This document shows positions 43,848-55,872 of a stretch of DNA of 64,000 bases, piece by piece (the first letter of the stretch is position 1; the number at the start of each line of letters is the position of its first letter). This stretch comes from Lunularia cruciata (Eukaryota; Streptophyta; Marchantiopsida; Lunulariales; Lunulariaceae), in NCBI GenBank assembly GCA_948567375.1, contig OX419759.1, positions 48,771,493-48,835,492 of the forward strand, in the 5' to 3' direction. The position numbers were made by a program, and so were the translations under genes. The notes under the pieces were generated by a model, which saw only the letters and a list, made by a program, of their open reading frames with translations, had not been told where the DNA came from and ran no database searches.

Positions 43848-46800
43848 TCAGTTTACCAGGATACATCGAGTAGGGGATCCTTCTGCTTTCAAGAGTCTCA
43901 ATGGAAGGCAGTAGAGAGTTGATAAGCCGACATCCACGTTTTCAAGATTCAGTGCTTCAACAAGAATCACCTTCTGCAAGATCCCACCAGATGTATTAGC
44001 TTCCGTGAAGTGTATTCCTAATTTGAGCAAACCGTTGCAAGCATTGACGCATCACAAGGCCACCGCTCGTTAGGTTCTAGCAAAATTTACCCTGCTTCCT
44101 CTCACGGTTCCATAATCAAGATTCTACAGGTCATTCATGTCCCTAAACCTTGGCTTCTCGTATGATGTTGCGCATGTCCAGATCTGCTTCCTCCGAACTT
44201 TCGAACAGTTCAAACCACGGATTGAGATTCTCAGACAAAACCAGCTCTTGGTAACCAGATAAAAGAAACTGCTTTTTGAGGAAAGCAGTAAGGGAATCAT
44301 TCGAAGGAGGATTGTGATCGATGAAACCAATATCTGAACCTTCATAAGGACGAAATGTTGGTGCTCATTGGGATCAAGATAGTAGGATAAAAACTTCACT
44401 TCAAGCTCTTGAGTACAGATGTTCTAGCTGATCCAAGAAGAGAAAGCGCAACGGTTGAACGGAAGTTTTGGCAGGCTAGAGACCTTTTCCTTCAACGACA
44501 GTTTTCTTAACAAAAGACGATAAAGAGTGTTCCAAGCTTGACAGAGGAAGAAATCATACGTTCAAAAGAAACGCCCGATGTGGTCCAGTTTGATCAGCAA
44601 AGATCGCTGCCGACAGATAGTCAGTACCTACAAACAATTCCAATATTTTTCAAAAGTAAGAAAGATTGATAAGCAAGACTGTAAATTCATTTTATCACCC
44701 ACTCTACTACAACTGTAGAACAAAGTAGTGATTGAAAGGGAAAAAATAGAGTAGTCTCTTGCGTGCTTTACGAACGAGATGCTTAGCAGATCCCTCCGCA
44801 GACAGTTTTAAGGTCCCATATGAAGCAAGGGGCCTACATCTTAGGATCAACCCTGAAAGATGAATAGCCAAGAAAGTCCACACGTACCGACTAGTTTGAT
44901 GTCTGTGTTAGCAATAACCCATTCTGCTCCATCCGTAGTAAATGCAACATAGTTCCTGTCGAATTTTGGCTGGTGCATCAACCGCCTGCAGGTCATAGCA
45001 ATTTCCTTTCTCGTTACTACACAGGTTGAAGTTCACTTCACTTAGCGAGCATTTAACATTATACTGTCTTAAAGAACATGTTTCAAAATTCTCATAGAGA
45101 CTCTTCTAGCAAGGTAACTGACCAGTAAAGTGTAAGCCAACTCAATCTCGCGAGATTACTCGAGTAGTCGGGTGTGGTTCACGTAGTATGGATGTTCATA
45201 TAATTACGCTGCTGTTCGTTCTCACTACGACCTCGGTATGTTCATAAAGCATAAATTAACACACCGAGTTGGCAACAGTAGTCCTTTCATATATCTTGGC
45301 TGTTGTTGGCCATTGTCTGCCCGGGAAGAATTTTGGCATCAGCCAGAGTACTGCAATGTTCACTGAAGAGGACGTTTCAAGATTTAATAGGCTTAGCCTA
45401 TTATAGCTAAGCCTGTCTTAATAACAGGCTTAACTTGTCTAGGAGAAAAGAGAAAATACTGCAAATCCTACCCTGCACTTATCTGGGACTTTTCTTTCTC
45501 GAAAAATCATTCGCACCAAGAATTCTAACACTGAATATTCATTCCTGTCTCTGGTGGCCTCTCAATAACTTGTTCGTTTTGACCTTATCTGCTACTTTCT
45601 AGACCTGCTCGTAAGTGTACAATCTTGCCTGTGACTTAGGTTTTGGAGGAGAATGGCTGGAGTTGAAGTTAACGCAAAATTCATTCCCAGAAAGATTTCC
45701 CGCGCAATTTCTAGGAGCAGTAAGTTACAGAAAGTGAAAATGCGCACGTGAACTGAATGAGTTTCTGTAACATCATGCATTATCGGCATTTAGTGCAGGT
45801 AGCTAAAACCAGATCTGAGCTTTCCAAGTCCGCGGGCAGAGTTCATGGTGGTAGGCATGTGACAAATTTACCACCTCTTAAGCTTTTTGCAGTAGTACTT
45901 GTAAAGAGCATGTTCGTGCTGCAATGTTAAGAGCAGCTCCCCATACCAGCTTTAAACATGACGCTGGCGAGGACTAGGAGATTGCCTACTCATTTGAGTT
46001 CGTTTCATCATGTCAAATTATGCGTTGAGCGGAAAAATTGATGTCACCTGAAGCTGGTTAGGATGATGGGCATCACTGAGATTGAAAGAATAGATTCTAA
46101 AAGTTGCCGAAGTACGGTTCAACATGTCACGGCTTTATCATACTTTACAACGTAAAGTATGATTTGTGCATGTTCCACTTCTTTTGTTTAGAGGCCCATC
46201 AACTTCGGGCCAGTACGTGTTTGCAGAAGATCCAACAGGCTACTCAGATAACTTCCACAACTTTCCCAATCGTCTATAGAGAGCGGAAGAAAAAGCGCTC
46301 CCCCGACACGTCTGTACAGTTCTTAGATGAAACTCTGCTGAAGTTCCAGCTATTCCAGGAACACGTCATCAAGGAGTACCTCCTTCTTGTGGAGTTTGGT
46401 GTAATTTCTTCGCAAACAACCCAAATGAATGTTTGTACACCTGGCATAGAGAAACAATTCCTGCCCTGATTGTACACATGAAAGGAAAAATGAGTCCGTT
46501 ACTTACTTGTATGTGTTCGCAGTCTTGAACAAAACGCGCTCTACTCCACGAGGGATATTAAGTCTCTCCATCACCTGTGCTGAGAGGGCATCCACACATC
46601 CAGTATACTTCAGTATCGAATCACTCAAGATCTTTACATTCCTTATAACATCATATTGGTCCTTACTACTGAGAAAAAGTTGTCATCATCCTTGGATATA
46701 AAGATATGAGGACAGATGATATCGTCCTTGGATCCTTTATAAGTGATCACCACGATCTGGGTGGTAAAATTACAGATAAGGAGAAAGGTCGTTTCCAGAT

Positions 46801-47563
46801 GAGAAGAAAGGAAATTCAATAATCTCGTTATGGGCCTTACCTGTTATATGCCCTTCTTCTTTCGAAACATCAACAATCAGTACTGGGCCTGCAATCAACA
46901 ATGATGAAGGCACTGAGGCGAGAACACAATATTGAGATCTGGAACCAAAAACCTGAATTAGGATAAAACCCTTCAAGTGGGCTAATTGATCTCTTGCCAA
47001 TGTAAACAACCCAGACGAAGGCCACAATGTAGGATCAATAAACTAGAGCAGTCCAAAACACCAGATTCAGCTAGAACCCAGTTTAGAAGCATAATTTTTT
47101 TCCCTTAAATGAGAGCGAAGCAATTCGGACTCAGCAGAAACGCATTTCGTCTAAAGGTTGGATGCATTCAGAGCATACCAACTAGTACGTCAAGGTCCAA
47201 GCCATTAACATCGAAGCCCGCCTCATACATTTCGTTCACAAAGTGCCCCGGGGCATCAACATGTGTGCCAGAGTGAACAATCAACTTCAGCTCTGACAAG
47301 TTACAATTGAACCCATCATGTCTCATGCTCTTCACCAACTTCACAGCGTCTGTGAGAGCCATTCCATCGTCGAACGACGGAAGGTCCAGTCTCATTTCAT
47401 GCGTGATATCTATAATCTTCTTCTTCGGAGCTTTAGCCACAGTACCAGAAGACCTAGCCTCACAAGCCATCGTCTCCAAAGAAGGGTAGGCATCTTCCAC
47501 AAGCTCACAGTTCACGCCGCTGATCACCAACAAAGCAAAAACCATAACTAGCAGAGACTCCAT
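43848..47563 (-). CDS. Cyclase / kynurenine-formamidase-like protein, six exons
   Basis: Six exons, all GT-AG, phases closing: 47179-47563, 46841-46888, 46507-46579, 44888-44985, 44560-44627 and 43848-43973, giving 265 residues. Residues 1-19 are a signal peptide ([19 protein letters not shown]). [11 protein letters not shown] (97-107) is the metal-binding HxGTHxDxPxH motif. Exon 2 gives [16 protein letters not shown], exon 3 [20 protein letters not shown], exon 4 [19 protein letters not shown], exon 5 [13 protein letters not shown] and exon 6 the conserved end [18 protein letters not shown]. Length and order match plant CYCLASE proteins (cyclase family, PF04199), secreted proteins whose substrate in plants is not settled; bacterial relatives hydrolyse N-formylkynurenine. 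No defect seen; likely functional. Confidence 0.95.
44143..44364 (-). other. Exon-like open stretch in cyclase intron 5
   Basis: 73 sense codons in a minus-strand frame, with normal protein-like composition ([16 protein letters not shown], then [15 protein letters not shown], then [12 protein letters not shown]) and a TAG stop. It is not needed for the cyclase: exon 5 joins exon 6 in phase around it. No family recognised. It might be a cassette exon, a captured gene fragment or chance. Confidence 0.35.
45385..45432. repeat. Two adjacent perfect hairpins in cyclase intron 3
   Basis: TAATAGGC-TTA-GCCTATTA (45385-45403) is followed by TAAGCCTGT (45408-45416), a 7-base loop and ACAGGCTTA (45424-45432). 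The two share a GGCTTA core. Confidence 0.85.
46137..46163. repeat. Perfect 12-bp-arm hairpin in cyclase intron 3
   Basis: ATCATACTTTAC, loop AAC, then GTAAAGTATGAT. Wider flanks are also partly complementary (CATGTCAC against GTGCATG). Confidence 0.85.
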
Positions 47564-47823
47564 ATTGTCTGAACCAATAAATAAAACGTCAGCCCAGTGA
47601 TCAAGACCTCAGCAGCAATCCTGCTGCTTCAAAGTAATTTCCCCCAACGCGTGGCTGAATACCCAGGGTGATAAAATATTGTCGCTCGGTAGTGAGCTGA
47701 GCGGTAATCTATTTTAGACTCCTTGGAGCTCGTTACAACCGACCCTTTTCTCATTCCATATTCAAGGTCTTGCCCTTCACGTTCCTCTTCAACAGACTCC
47801 TTCCCGCCTGAACAACTGCACTC
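47564..47823. promoter_or_regulatory. Upstream region of the cyclase gene
   Basis: The 260 bp between the start codon and the LINE fragment must hold the 5' UTR and proximal promoter on the minus strand. No element can be assigned with confidence. Confidence 0.3.
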
Positions 47824-47832
47824 TTCAAAGAT

Positions 47833-47927
47833 GGGGGAAGGCGACTACATAGAACACAAGAAGGATGGGAAGATCCCATCAAGCCGTACAGAGGAGAGAC
47901 AAAGCGGGCCAGTCGATATGAGAAATA
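47833..47927 (-). mobile_element. LINE fragment with 9-bp target duplication, upstream of the cyclase gene
   Basis: Contains AAGGCGACTACATAG, the 'gaaggatgggaagatcccat' block and 'aagccgtacagaggagagac', then jumps over the hairpin to 'cgatatgagaaat', an internal deletion. TTCAAAGAT flanks it at 47824-47832 and 47928-47936. Confidence 0.93.
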
Positions 47928-47936
47928 TTCAAAGAT

Positions 47937-50900
47937 CCGTGTTTTCTCGAAGCTGCTGAGGTGACGGGTCCCGTCCATCCCCTTTGACAGCAGCTGCTTG
48001 TGCCAAGTGCCCTCTCTTTGTACCATCTCAGGTTCTCGTCTGGCACGACCAGTACCGCTTATTACAAGTTACCAGTAACAAAGCCAGTGAAAAGTACCAC
48101 AGGGAGAATTCCTTGCACTGGCCTGGTCACGGGCACTGACCGGTCACTCGTCCTCAGTCTGTCAATTTTTTGCACAAAATACACTAAATCTTTGAAGAGT
48201 GTTGCACCTTTTTCGCATATGAGAACTTGACAATGTCATGTGCTACTGAAGTTCTCTCTCACTTTGAACTACTAAGATGAGATTATGGCAATGATTTATC
48301 ATATCGTATCGTAGATTACCTGATTTCGGTATAAGCATATATCTAAAGATGACTTATGCACATAAGTAGCAAGATCCCACTTATTGAAAGAGACTATGAT
48401 TTTGAAATATGTGGTACAAATTATGGCAGCCTCCAAAAAGAGTTGCAACGGCACTTCCTATATGTCAATTTAGAAACGTGTCATGTAATATATCAGTTTA
48501 TTAGAAGATTAATCTAATTACTAGTATTCTGATTATGACCTTGAAGAATTCTCATCTATTCGGATATGTCGATATCACAAACAACAGATAGGACAATTGA
48601 TGACCTTCATAAACGAAATTCTTTACTAGACAAGAAAGAAAGAGGACATCCGAATACGAATGAATATATAGCTTGATGCATTATTCTCTTATTAACAAAC
48701 AAAAGTTTGCTTCTTTCTTCTCTCCCGCTTTATTCGCATCGTGAAAGGGTAGAATAGAATAAAACGAACAAAAAAGAAATTTTTTTTTTTTTTGTTTTCT
48801 TTGCGTTTTCTTCGTTTCGATCGAGTTCAACTCAACACACGACCTTTGCACCGTTTAAAATAATGATTGATGTTAGGAGGGTACACCTCCTCTCACTATC
48901 AGGAAGAGTATTGCAAGATAGCTACTCTTTGTGTCTAAGCAGGTAGACTCGTTGCTATGATTCAAGAGCCAGATGAAGCAGGTGATAAACTTAACCTTGG
49001 GGTAATGAAGGAGCCTACAGGAATCTATATCAGGTGATATTATAGCGGATACGTCTTGCTTCAGCAGTTACATTAGGAGTTCCTTTCATTACTGCTTGGC
49101 GACGGTTTTATTTCGTTTTTTTTTTTTTTTTGGTATTTATTTGGTAGAGGCGAAAATTATCGTGGCATTTCTTCTTTTATATATTTGAACATTTTCTTTG
49201 GTCTGGTGGGTCTCCAAGGACCATATGAGAAAGAAGTAATGATGTCCCCAAAAGAACATTAAGGATGTAGATCAATTCGAGGAAACAGATGATTGAAGAA
49301 TATACATCGCCTAGTTACATAATCACTTAAGGGGTACTACCTCACTTCATGTCAATGAAGGGTAGGTATGAATTAGAAATGTTAATTGACGACTTTTTTC
49401 TAAATCAATTGATTAGTCAAATTAGGTAAACTTGGACGCAAGTAATTACATTAAAGGTTAGTCCCGCTCTTCTAGTACCAAGATCAACTTTGGCTTCGTA
49501 GATATCACGGAGTTCAATTGCGCATCATATTTTGTCAGTATGACTTAAATTTTCTATGACTATTTCGTTTCAGATTTTTGAAGTTTTAGATGAAGCAAAT
49601 ATACTGGACATAGGGTCTTAGGAACATAAACTACTTCTAGTAGCTCCTCTTAGAAGATCTGTACTATCTATCTAGTCCCAAGGGAAAAGATTATATTTTG
49701 ATTTGTGGTAGTCATTCCTTGACTGAAATTTCCAATTCGAGTATATCACATGCAATACGCTTAAATAAATATGATGTGTGCATTGATTTTAAATTTAAAT
49801 TCTAATTACATCCTCCCATCGTATAATAAGTGGAGACTGCTCGAAATTTATACTGGGAAGAGGGGTTTTAATTAAACAAATCACCAAATTGATTAAAAAC
49901 ATTCAATCAATTATTATCATTTTCATCGAGACATGCTATAAAATAAATCTGGCAGAAAATTAAGTTTACCACAAATTTATTTACATATTTAGTCAAGAAT
50001 TCCAGAAAATTATTGGAGAATTCCCAGACCCCATAAAATTTTACGAGATCATGATAAAACATTGCGTAGTTTTACTATAGAATCCATCCGAGTACAATTG
50101 ATACCTCTCCATTGTGAAGAGCGATTATGTGGTTTTGAGGAAGGCCTAATATTGGAAATCGTCCCATCATGTCAGCTAGTCATTTCAGAGTATATAAATA
50201 TGTTCTCTAATTGAAATTAAGAATACGTTCTTAACTGATGATATTTCATCCATGTTTTTATCTTTATTTATATTCTATATCATCCCAACATCTTCACGAT
50301 AAGTAGATTGTGTTTATTGCATATCGTATATAAGACATATTTAGCACAAAAAGTATTATATCAAAGAGATTACAATAAATCTCCGTCATTTTCATAAATA
50401 AGCTATTAAGGTACATAATTTATTATCTCACTCCTTAAAATGATTCTAAAATTTATAAAATATTATTGAGATAATTATAAACTAAATTCCTTGGAATCAC
50501 TCGCTCATTGACAACACTTCTGGATAAAAAAATATGTTAGGTGGAAATATTTGTCGTGGAAGCCAGGGGATTCGTTCTTCAAATACTATTTTTCGCATCA
50601 TTCTTGGTGCTTCAATCGTTTACAAGTTTTTACTTTCCTCTTGCATGTGTTGAAAGAAATTCATGATGTGAAGAGGGCAAAAGATTCAAACAGCCTATAG
50701 AAATCATGGTCTTGATTCTTCTTGTTCGGGATAAAGAAGTTATTAATTTCACTTGCTTGGACAGGCTATACTCACTCAAAGTTAATTCATTACCGCATCT
50801 GATATTCGATAAATGACCATATACGACTTTATCGATATAGTTACGGAACAGTTTATAATCTCAATAATCTCAACAGTTCCACCAAGCTATGATTGGTTGT

Positions 50901-51150
50901 CTACTCATAATTGTCACCCGAGTTAAAAAGTTCAATCTGAGAAGTAGTAGTCTAGTAATTTGTAACAAGTCGAGTAAAGAGAATCAATTAATAAATTAGT
51001 AAATTTGAGTTTAGTGAGTTTGATTTTTGTTTAGTTTTAGCGAACTCCAGATTCCGTAACAACATGGATTTTAAAGCCTTCACTGTCCCATCGATTTAAT
51101 TCTTATCCACGCAGCAAAATAAAGAAGGATCATAGGGTTACATGGAAGAA

Positions 51151-51188
<38 letters not shown>

Positions 51189-51270
51189 CTAGAGTTCAAT
51201 GATGTGGCGGTTATTGGTTGCAGTCCACGCATGTTCTTGTAGAGTTACGAGTAGAGTTCGAGAGTCTACC
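47937..51270. other. AT-rich intergenic DNA
   Basis: No gene-like open frame after 48230. Notable poly-T runs at 48780-48794 and 49117-49131 and a (TA)n microsatellite at 51157-51187. I looked for organelle-derived genes or RNA and found none. Confidence 0.5.
51157..51187. repeat. (TA)n microsatellite
   Basis: About 15 TA dinucleotides, just upstream of a LINE copy in reverse orientation. Confidence 0.92.
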
Positions 51271-51271
51271 A

Positions 51272-52068
51272 CTTAGGATAACAAGAAGGATGGGAAGACA
51301 CCATCAAGCTGTACGAAGGAGAGATAAAAGAAGTAGAATTGGGTTAGGCTCCAATAGTATTGACATGAGAAATCTGCACTACTGCACTTAAGATATCCGA
51401 GCTATGCAAATCATAAGGTTCACAAACTACATTCAAAGAAGCATCACCTAGAATGATTGCTCTCTTATGGATTGTACAACCAATGTTCTCTATAGAGCAA
51501 TGTACACATGCAATCTAAAGTATGCTAAAAATTATGAGAGTGAGAGTGGTATCACTTGGCATCTAATATGATAAACGCTTGTGCACTCCTTGACAAATGT
51601 GTAGAACGTGGTCTACATCGTTCCATATAACTCCAAGGCTAGAGGAACAAAAAGGTGATTTCGCTCTATACCCCTATACTTGGAGATCTTGCGTGTTATT
51701 GCTTTGCTCGCTGCCCGCCCAGGAGGATTCCTTCCAAAACTACATCATGCCTAGAGTATGTAACCACAACATCCACCACTATCACTTCATCATCGCATAC
51801 CAAGTATAAGTATGCTCTGACATGTGTCATCTGCAAAGAATATGAATGTTCCCTCTAAGCAAAGTATTTATTCTCTCGTGCCATAACAAACACTATATCC
51901 CTGATGGCATCATGGGTAACTATCCTCTGTCTTCCATAAGGATAACGTGTCATATGGACTGCTGTTCCATTTAGTATAGAATCGCACTCACAAGTGAGTT
52001 ACAAAGATCTTGGCGGGTGGACCAAACCTAGACAGAACTTCATTGTTGTAGAGGAAGTGGCTGGTGCA
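51272..52068 (-). mobile_element. LINE copy F, 5'-truncated, reverse orientation
   Basis: Minus-strand match to copy D from about 38960 to the tail: 'agaaggatgggaagacaccatc', 'gaaatctgcactactgcactta', the coding block around 51660 and 'gtggaccaaacctagac' near the left end of the match. Its terminus belongs to the TTGTTATCCTA subfamily. The hairpin has decayed ('gggttaggctcc'). Confidence 0.88.
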
Positions 52069-53334
52069 AGTAAACCTCTAGTGCGCAAGATATGTAGAAG
52101 GCGAAGAAAAGTCCTAGCAAATTAAGATTACACAAGGTAATAAACAAGCTAATAAACTAATAAGCTAGTACTGTAGTTAGTGTGGGCCGCAACGCAATTG
52201 GTTGCCACCTTTATCAACCTTCAACCATGTTGACTTCACAATGAAAATACAGGACATAACACACGACCCAGTTCAAACCGGGTCAGAGAGTTGTTCCGCG
52301 AACCGAAATCTCATTCCGTACTGTTCGCAATGGAATCCGAACGGGGGCTCCACCACCCGCCCTGTTCCAATAGCGCTACAGAACGTAAACGCTTCCTGCG
52401 TTGGACAGCCATCCGTCCCCAACACGTGCACCCCGTTGCTGTTCTGTTTACACTTCTGACGTCCACTACTGCCTTTAACTGCCGTCATGTCGCTCCACAG
52501 ACTGTGAACGCTTGTAGGATTTGTCATCGGTGCCTACCGTCCACTGTTGCCGTAGCGGACCTTGTAGGGAATGGGGACCCGACGAAAATCGGAGGGGACC
52601 TTTGATGGAATAGAATGTAGAAAGTTTGCTCCAACACTCTACCGTGACGAGTCTACAATGTAAAAATCTCCTCGATTTTTTTCTACTGTAGCTAGACAAC
52701 TTTGGTTTCTAGTGTGCCAATTTACCTTGCTTTACATTTCATGTCATGGAAATGTGGACATTTTTACTAAAGTTTGGATGGGGAGTTTCACAACTTTACG
52801 TTACAAAAAGAGCATCATCAATAACTTTTCTTTTTCGCGTATACATGGAGAATTGGTCCCCGATCTGGCCTGCTCGTAGGTGGTACGTCCTAAAACTCGA
52901 TGTATGCGTAGTACCATCTGATCAAATAACTCCACCACACTAAATTAGCAGCAAGAAAAGACCAGGAAGAAACGCGGAAGAACCAAGAAACAAAATGAAA
53001 TTCAGATATGACGGCAATATGCTGCTGCTTGGGAGCATTGTGATATAAATTCAAAGGCTAGCCAAGCTTTAGAATGATCCTGAGTGAGAAGACAACTTTA
53101 AATATATAGTGTCATGTAAACATCGAGGATGGACACCATAGTGGTTTGGGTCGGCTAGAGGTTTGCCCAAAGATGGATACTGAATTATTTACTTCACCGT
53201 GGCCCTTTACGCGAAAAGTGAAAATAACCTATGTGCAGGGTATGATAAACGTCGTACTGCCGTGTTGCATAGTTCCGCATTTTTACTTCTATGTCAGGAA
53301 CTCACTTAAATCTGTAACCACTTCATTCAATCTT
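52069..53334. other. Intergenic DNA with unassigned open frames
   Basis: A GC-richer island (52200-52640) has overlapping frames on both strands: 52291-52605 plus (104 codons, Cys/Arg-rich) and 52273-52527 minus. Further frames are 52746-52943 and 53146-53409 plus. None shows a motif I recognise or clear splice partners. Confidence 0.35.
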
Positions 53335-53828
53335 GCGTTGATGGGAGGGAGTGATTACCTATCCTTGGGATGGAGTGTAACATCGACCGGTCGCACAATC
53401 TCCAAGTAAAGGGGTATCTAGAAAGGTTATTTCTTTGTTTCTCTAGCTTGGAGTTATATGGCATAATAGATTCTATGTTTTATAGATTTGTCAAGGAGTA
53501 AATTAATTTATCATGTTAGGTGGTAGGGGTACCATTTTCACTCTTAGATTTTGTAACATATCTTAAATAACAGTGTGTCCATTATTCTACAGAGGTAATG
53601 GTTGGTGCTATCCATAGGGGAATAATCACACTTAGATGATGTTTCAGTGGATGCTTTCATTGTTTGTAGACAATAAAATTTACAGAGTTCGGATATATTA
53701 GGTGCTATAGGACAGATTTCTCATATAGACTCTAGTGGAACTTAACTTCATTTTACCTATTTTGTCTCATCCTCTCATGGCTTGACGGGGTCTTCCCATC
53801 CTTTGTGTTTCTTACAACGTCGCCCTTC
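53335..53828 (+). mobile_element. LINE copy G, 3' part
   Basis: Begins 'gttgatgggagggagtgatta' and matches the C-terminal coding and 3' UTR of copy D through 'gacggggtcttcccatcctt' and a final 'aacgtcgcccttctctc'. The hairpin has decayed. No target duplication identified. Confidence 0.87.
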
Positions 53829-55027
53829 TCTCTTAGAAAGATACTATTCCAAGATAGCAATTGGGGAGAGGTCAGAAAGGTTCGTTCACCAGGCAATAAC
53901 GCTGGTCGAACTGTGACGTAAATAACAAGGTAGGTGTTTACAACGTATCGTCGGGATGCGGGGGCTCCCGACGAGGTGAAGCGACGGAAGACACGCGGGT
54001 GTTTCAAACGGGCAGTGCAGCTACTAGGAACAGCAAAAGGACACACACTGTACATAAAAAGCAATGCTACACTGCAAAGATCGCTCCTGAGAGTATAGGC
54101 CCCACTTGCCACTTGTTCAGAGATGGCCGTTCTTCTCAGCTTCCTGACAGAATCTGCCGATATTATTCATTCATACTCGACTGACCTTTCAACCTGCCGA
54201 ACAATCTTCACGAAGGGTCGAAATCGACGCCATGTCAGCCTCGACAACAGGAAAGAGCGCTCCAATCGTCAGGCAAGATAACCCTACGTGGTGGGGGTAG
54301 CAGCAGTCGACCTTACCGCGACAAACGTCACTGTTGAACAATCCGCGACAAGTTTCTACATGCTGGGTCCGCCTATAAGGAGGCTCGTCTCAGGCAAACG
54401 TATCAAGAGTACGTGGATTTAAGCCTAAACTACAGTAACAAGCACGGTTTCCTGTTTAGTATTGTAGACCTGACTTTGTACGATCTTGTGATCGCGTGCC
54501 TTGAGACGAGTACGATAGAAACCATGGATGTCACCTCTAACCGCACGGAATGCTTCTGTGCGAGATCGGCTACACACCTTCTTGGGAACAGACTGTACAT
54601 GCGGTGTTGTACGGAAACTCAAGCTAAATTAGTGGGGGCTTTCTGGTGTCTCCAGATTAGCGGGAAGTTGCTTCCCTTCCAGAGTTGGTAGACGGTTACC
54701 ACCTATCCGAACATTTTTTCTCACGTGACGTTGGCACCTTGTGCAAGAACCCTACACTACGGCTCGTGTACAGATCCCTTGTCCTGGGACCTTCTTGGCT
54801 CTTAGTGGGTATACCATTGTACACGGTAGGTGGAACCTATACAATGTTGTATTCTCCTTTCCGATACCGCCCACCCTAAATTGTTAACCATGGTTTGGTG
54901 TGAGAGTGAAAGAGAATGACCTTTTACTCATTGCTGCATCACTTTCTGCTAGAAGCACATAAAATAGCGTACTTGCATTCAAACATGCTGAAACCTTTTC
55001 ATGAGCTACATGTGATATTCCAATTAA
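53829..55027. other. Intergenic DNA with unassigned open frames
   Basis: 54413-54691 (plus, 92 codons) and 53753-54112 (minus, 119 codons, overlapping the LINE tail) are open but have no recognised motif. GC content is higher than in the AT-rich tracts. No gene is called. Confidence 0.35.
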
Positions 55028-55545
55028 AGGAGAAAGAGGCTACCCTTGAAAACACATGAAGGATGGGAAGACCCCATCAAATCAAGCAGTACATGGGAGA
55101 GACAAAAGAAGTAAAATTGGGCTAGGTCCCAATAGATTCGATATGAGAAATCTGCCATATCGCACTTAAGGTACCCAAGCTATGCAAAGCTAAAGGTCAA
55201 CAAACTACTTAAGCATCCAAGAAAGCATCATCTAGTGTGATTTCTCTCTTATGGATTGCACCAGCCAATGTTCTATGTAGAACAATGTACACACACTATC
55301 TAAAATATGAGAATGAGAGAGGTACCCCTTACGTCTAATATGATAAGCTCTTGCGCACTCTTTGACAAATGTGTCGCACGCAGTGTCCATCATTCAATAT
55401 AACTCCAAGACTAGAGGACCAAAGAGGTGACCTCATTGCATACCCCTATACTTGGAGACCTTGCGTGCTGCTCTGCTTGCCGCACATCAAGGAGGAGGAT
55501 GAGTAATAATACTCCATCCAAAACTGTAGTAATCACTCCCTCCAA
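55028..55545 (-). mobile_element. LINE copy H, 3' part, reverse orientation
   Basis: Contains 'gaaggatgggaagaccccat', 'gaaatctgccatatcgcactta' and the C-terminal coding block ('cttggagaccttgcgtgctg'). The hairpin has decayed ('gggctaggtccc'). Confidence 0.87.
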
Positions 55546-55611
55546 ATATTCAAATAAACAATTATGTACTTAACCATAATTTTCCTAGCTCAAGTATTTT
55601 AACTATTGTAA

Positions 55612-55737
55612 GACAAATTTCTCATATCAATATTATTGAAGGTTAGTGTGTTTTACCTCTTATATTTTATTCTTGTATGGCTTCATTGGTCTACCATCCT
55701 TCTTGTTATCTTACAATGTAGCCTTTTGAACTTAATC
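55612..55737 (+). mobile_element. LINE tail fragment 1
   Basis: 'caaatttctcatatcaatatta', 'ttttacctctta', 'gtatggcttcattggtcta' and the tail 'ccttcttgttatcttacaat'. Decayed hairpin. Confidence 0.8.
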
Positions 55738-55744
55738 ACATAAG

Positions 55745-55872
55745 TAAAAGGACAAATTTCTCATATCAATTCTATATTGGGGTTTAGCTGCATGTTTTCC
55801 CTTTGTAGGGTTTGATTTGATAGGGCCTTCCCATTCTTCTTCTTGTTATCTAATGATGTCCTTCTTCTCCTA
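55745..55872 (+). mobile_element. LINE tail fragment 2, tandem to fragment 1
   Basis: A second, independently truncated tail starting 'aggacaaatttctcatatca' and ending 'ttgttatctaatgatgtcc'. It lies a few bases after fragment 1 in the same orientation. Confidence 0.8.

Noticed and set aside
46104-46469. 121-codon plus-strand frame inside cyclase intron 3
   Set aside because: Antisense to the cyclase gene, no recognised motif, partly made of hairpin sequence. I also tested this region for the missing cyclase exon and found the true exon 4 at 44888-44985 instead.
48600-51100. Possible organelle-DNA insertion in the AT-rich tract
   Set aside because: Composition is suggestive but no plastid or mitochondrial gene, tRNA or rRNA could be recognised.
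52273-52699. Candidate gene on either strand of the GC-richer island
   Set aside because: Frames on both strands overlap with similar lengths and none shows a known motif or splice partner.
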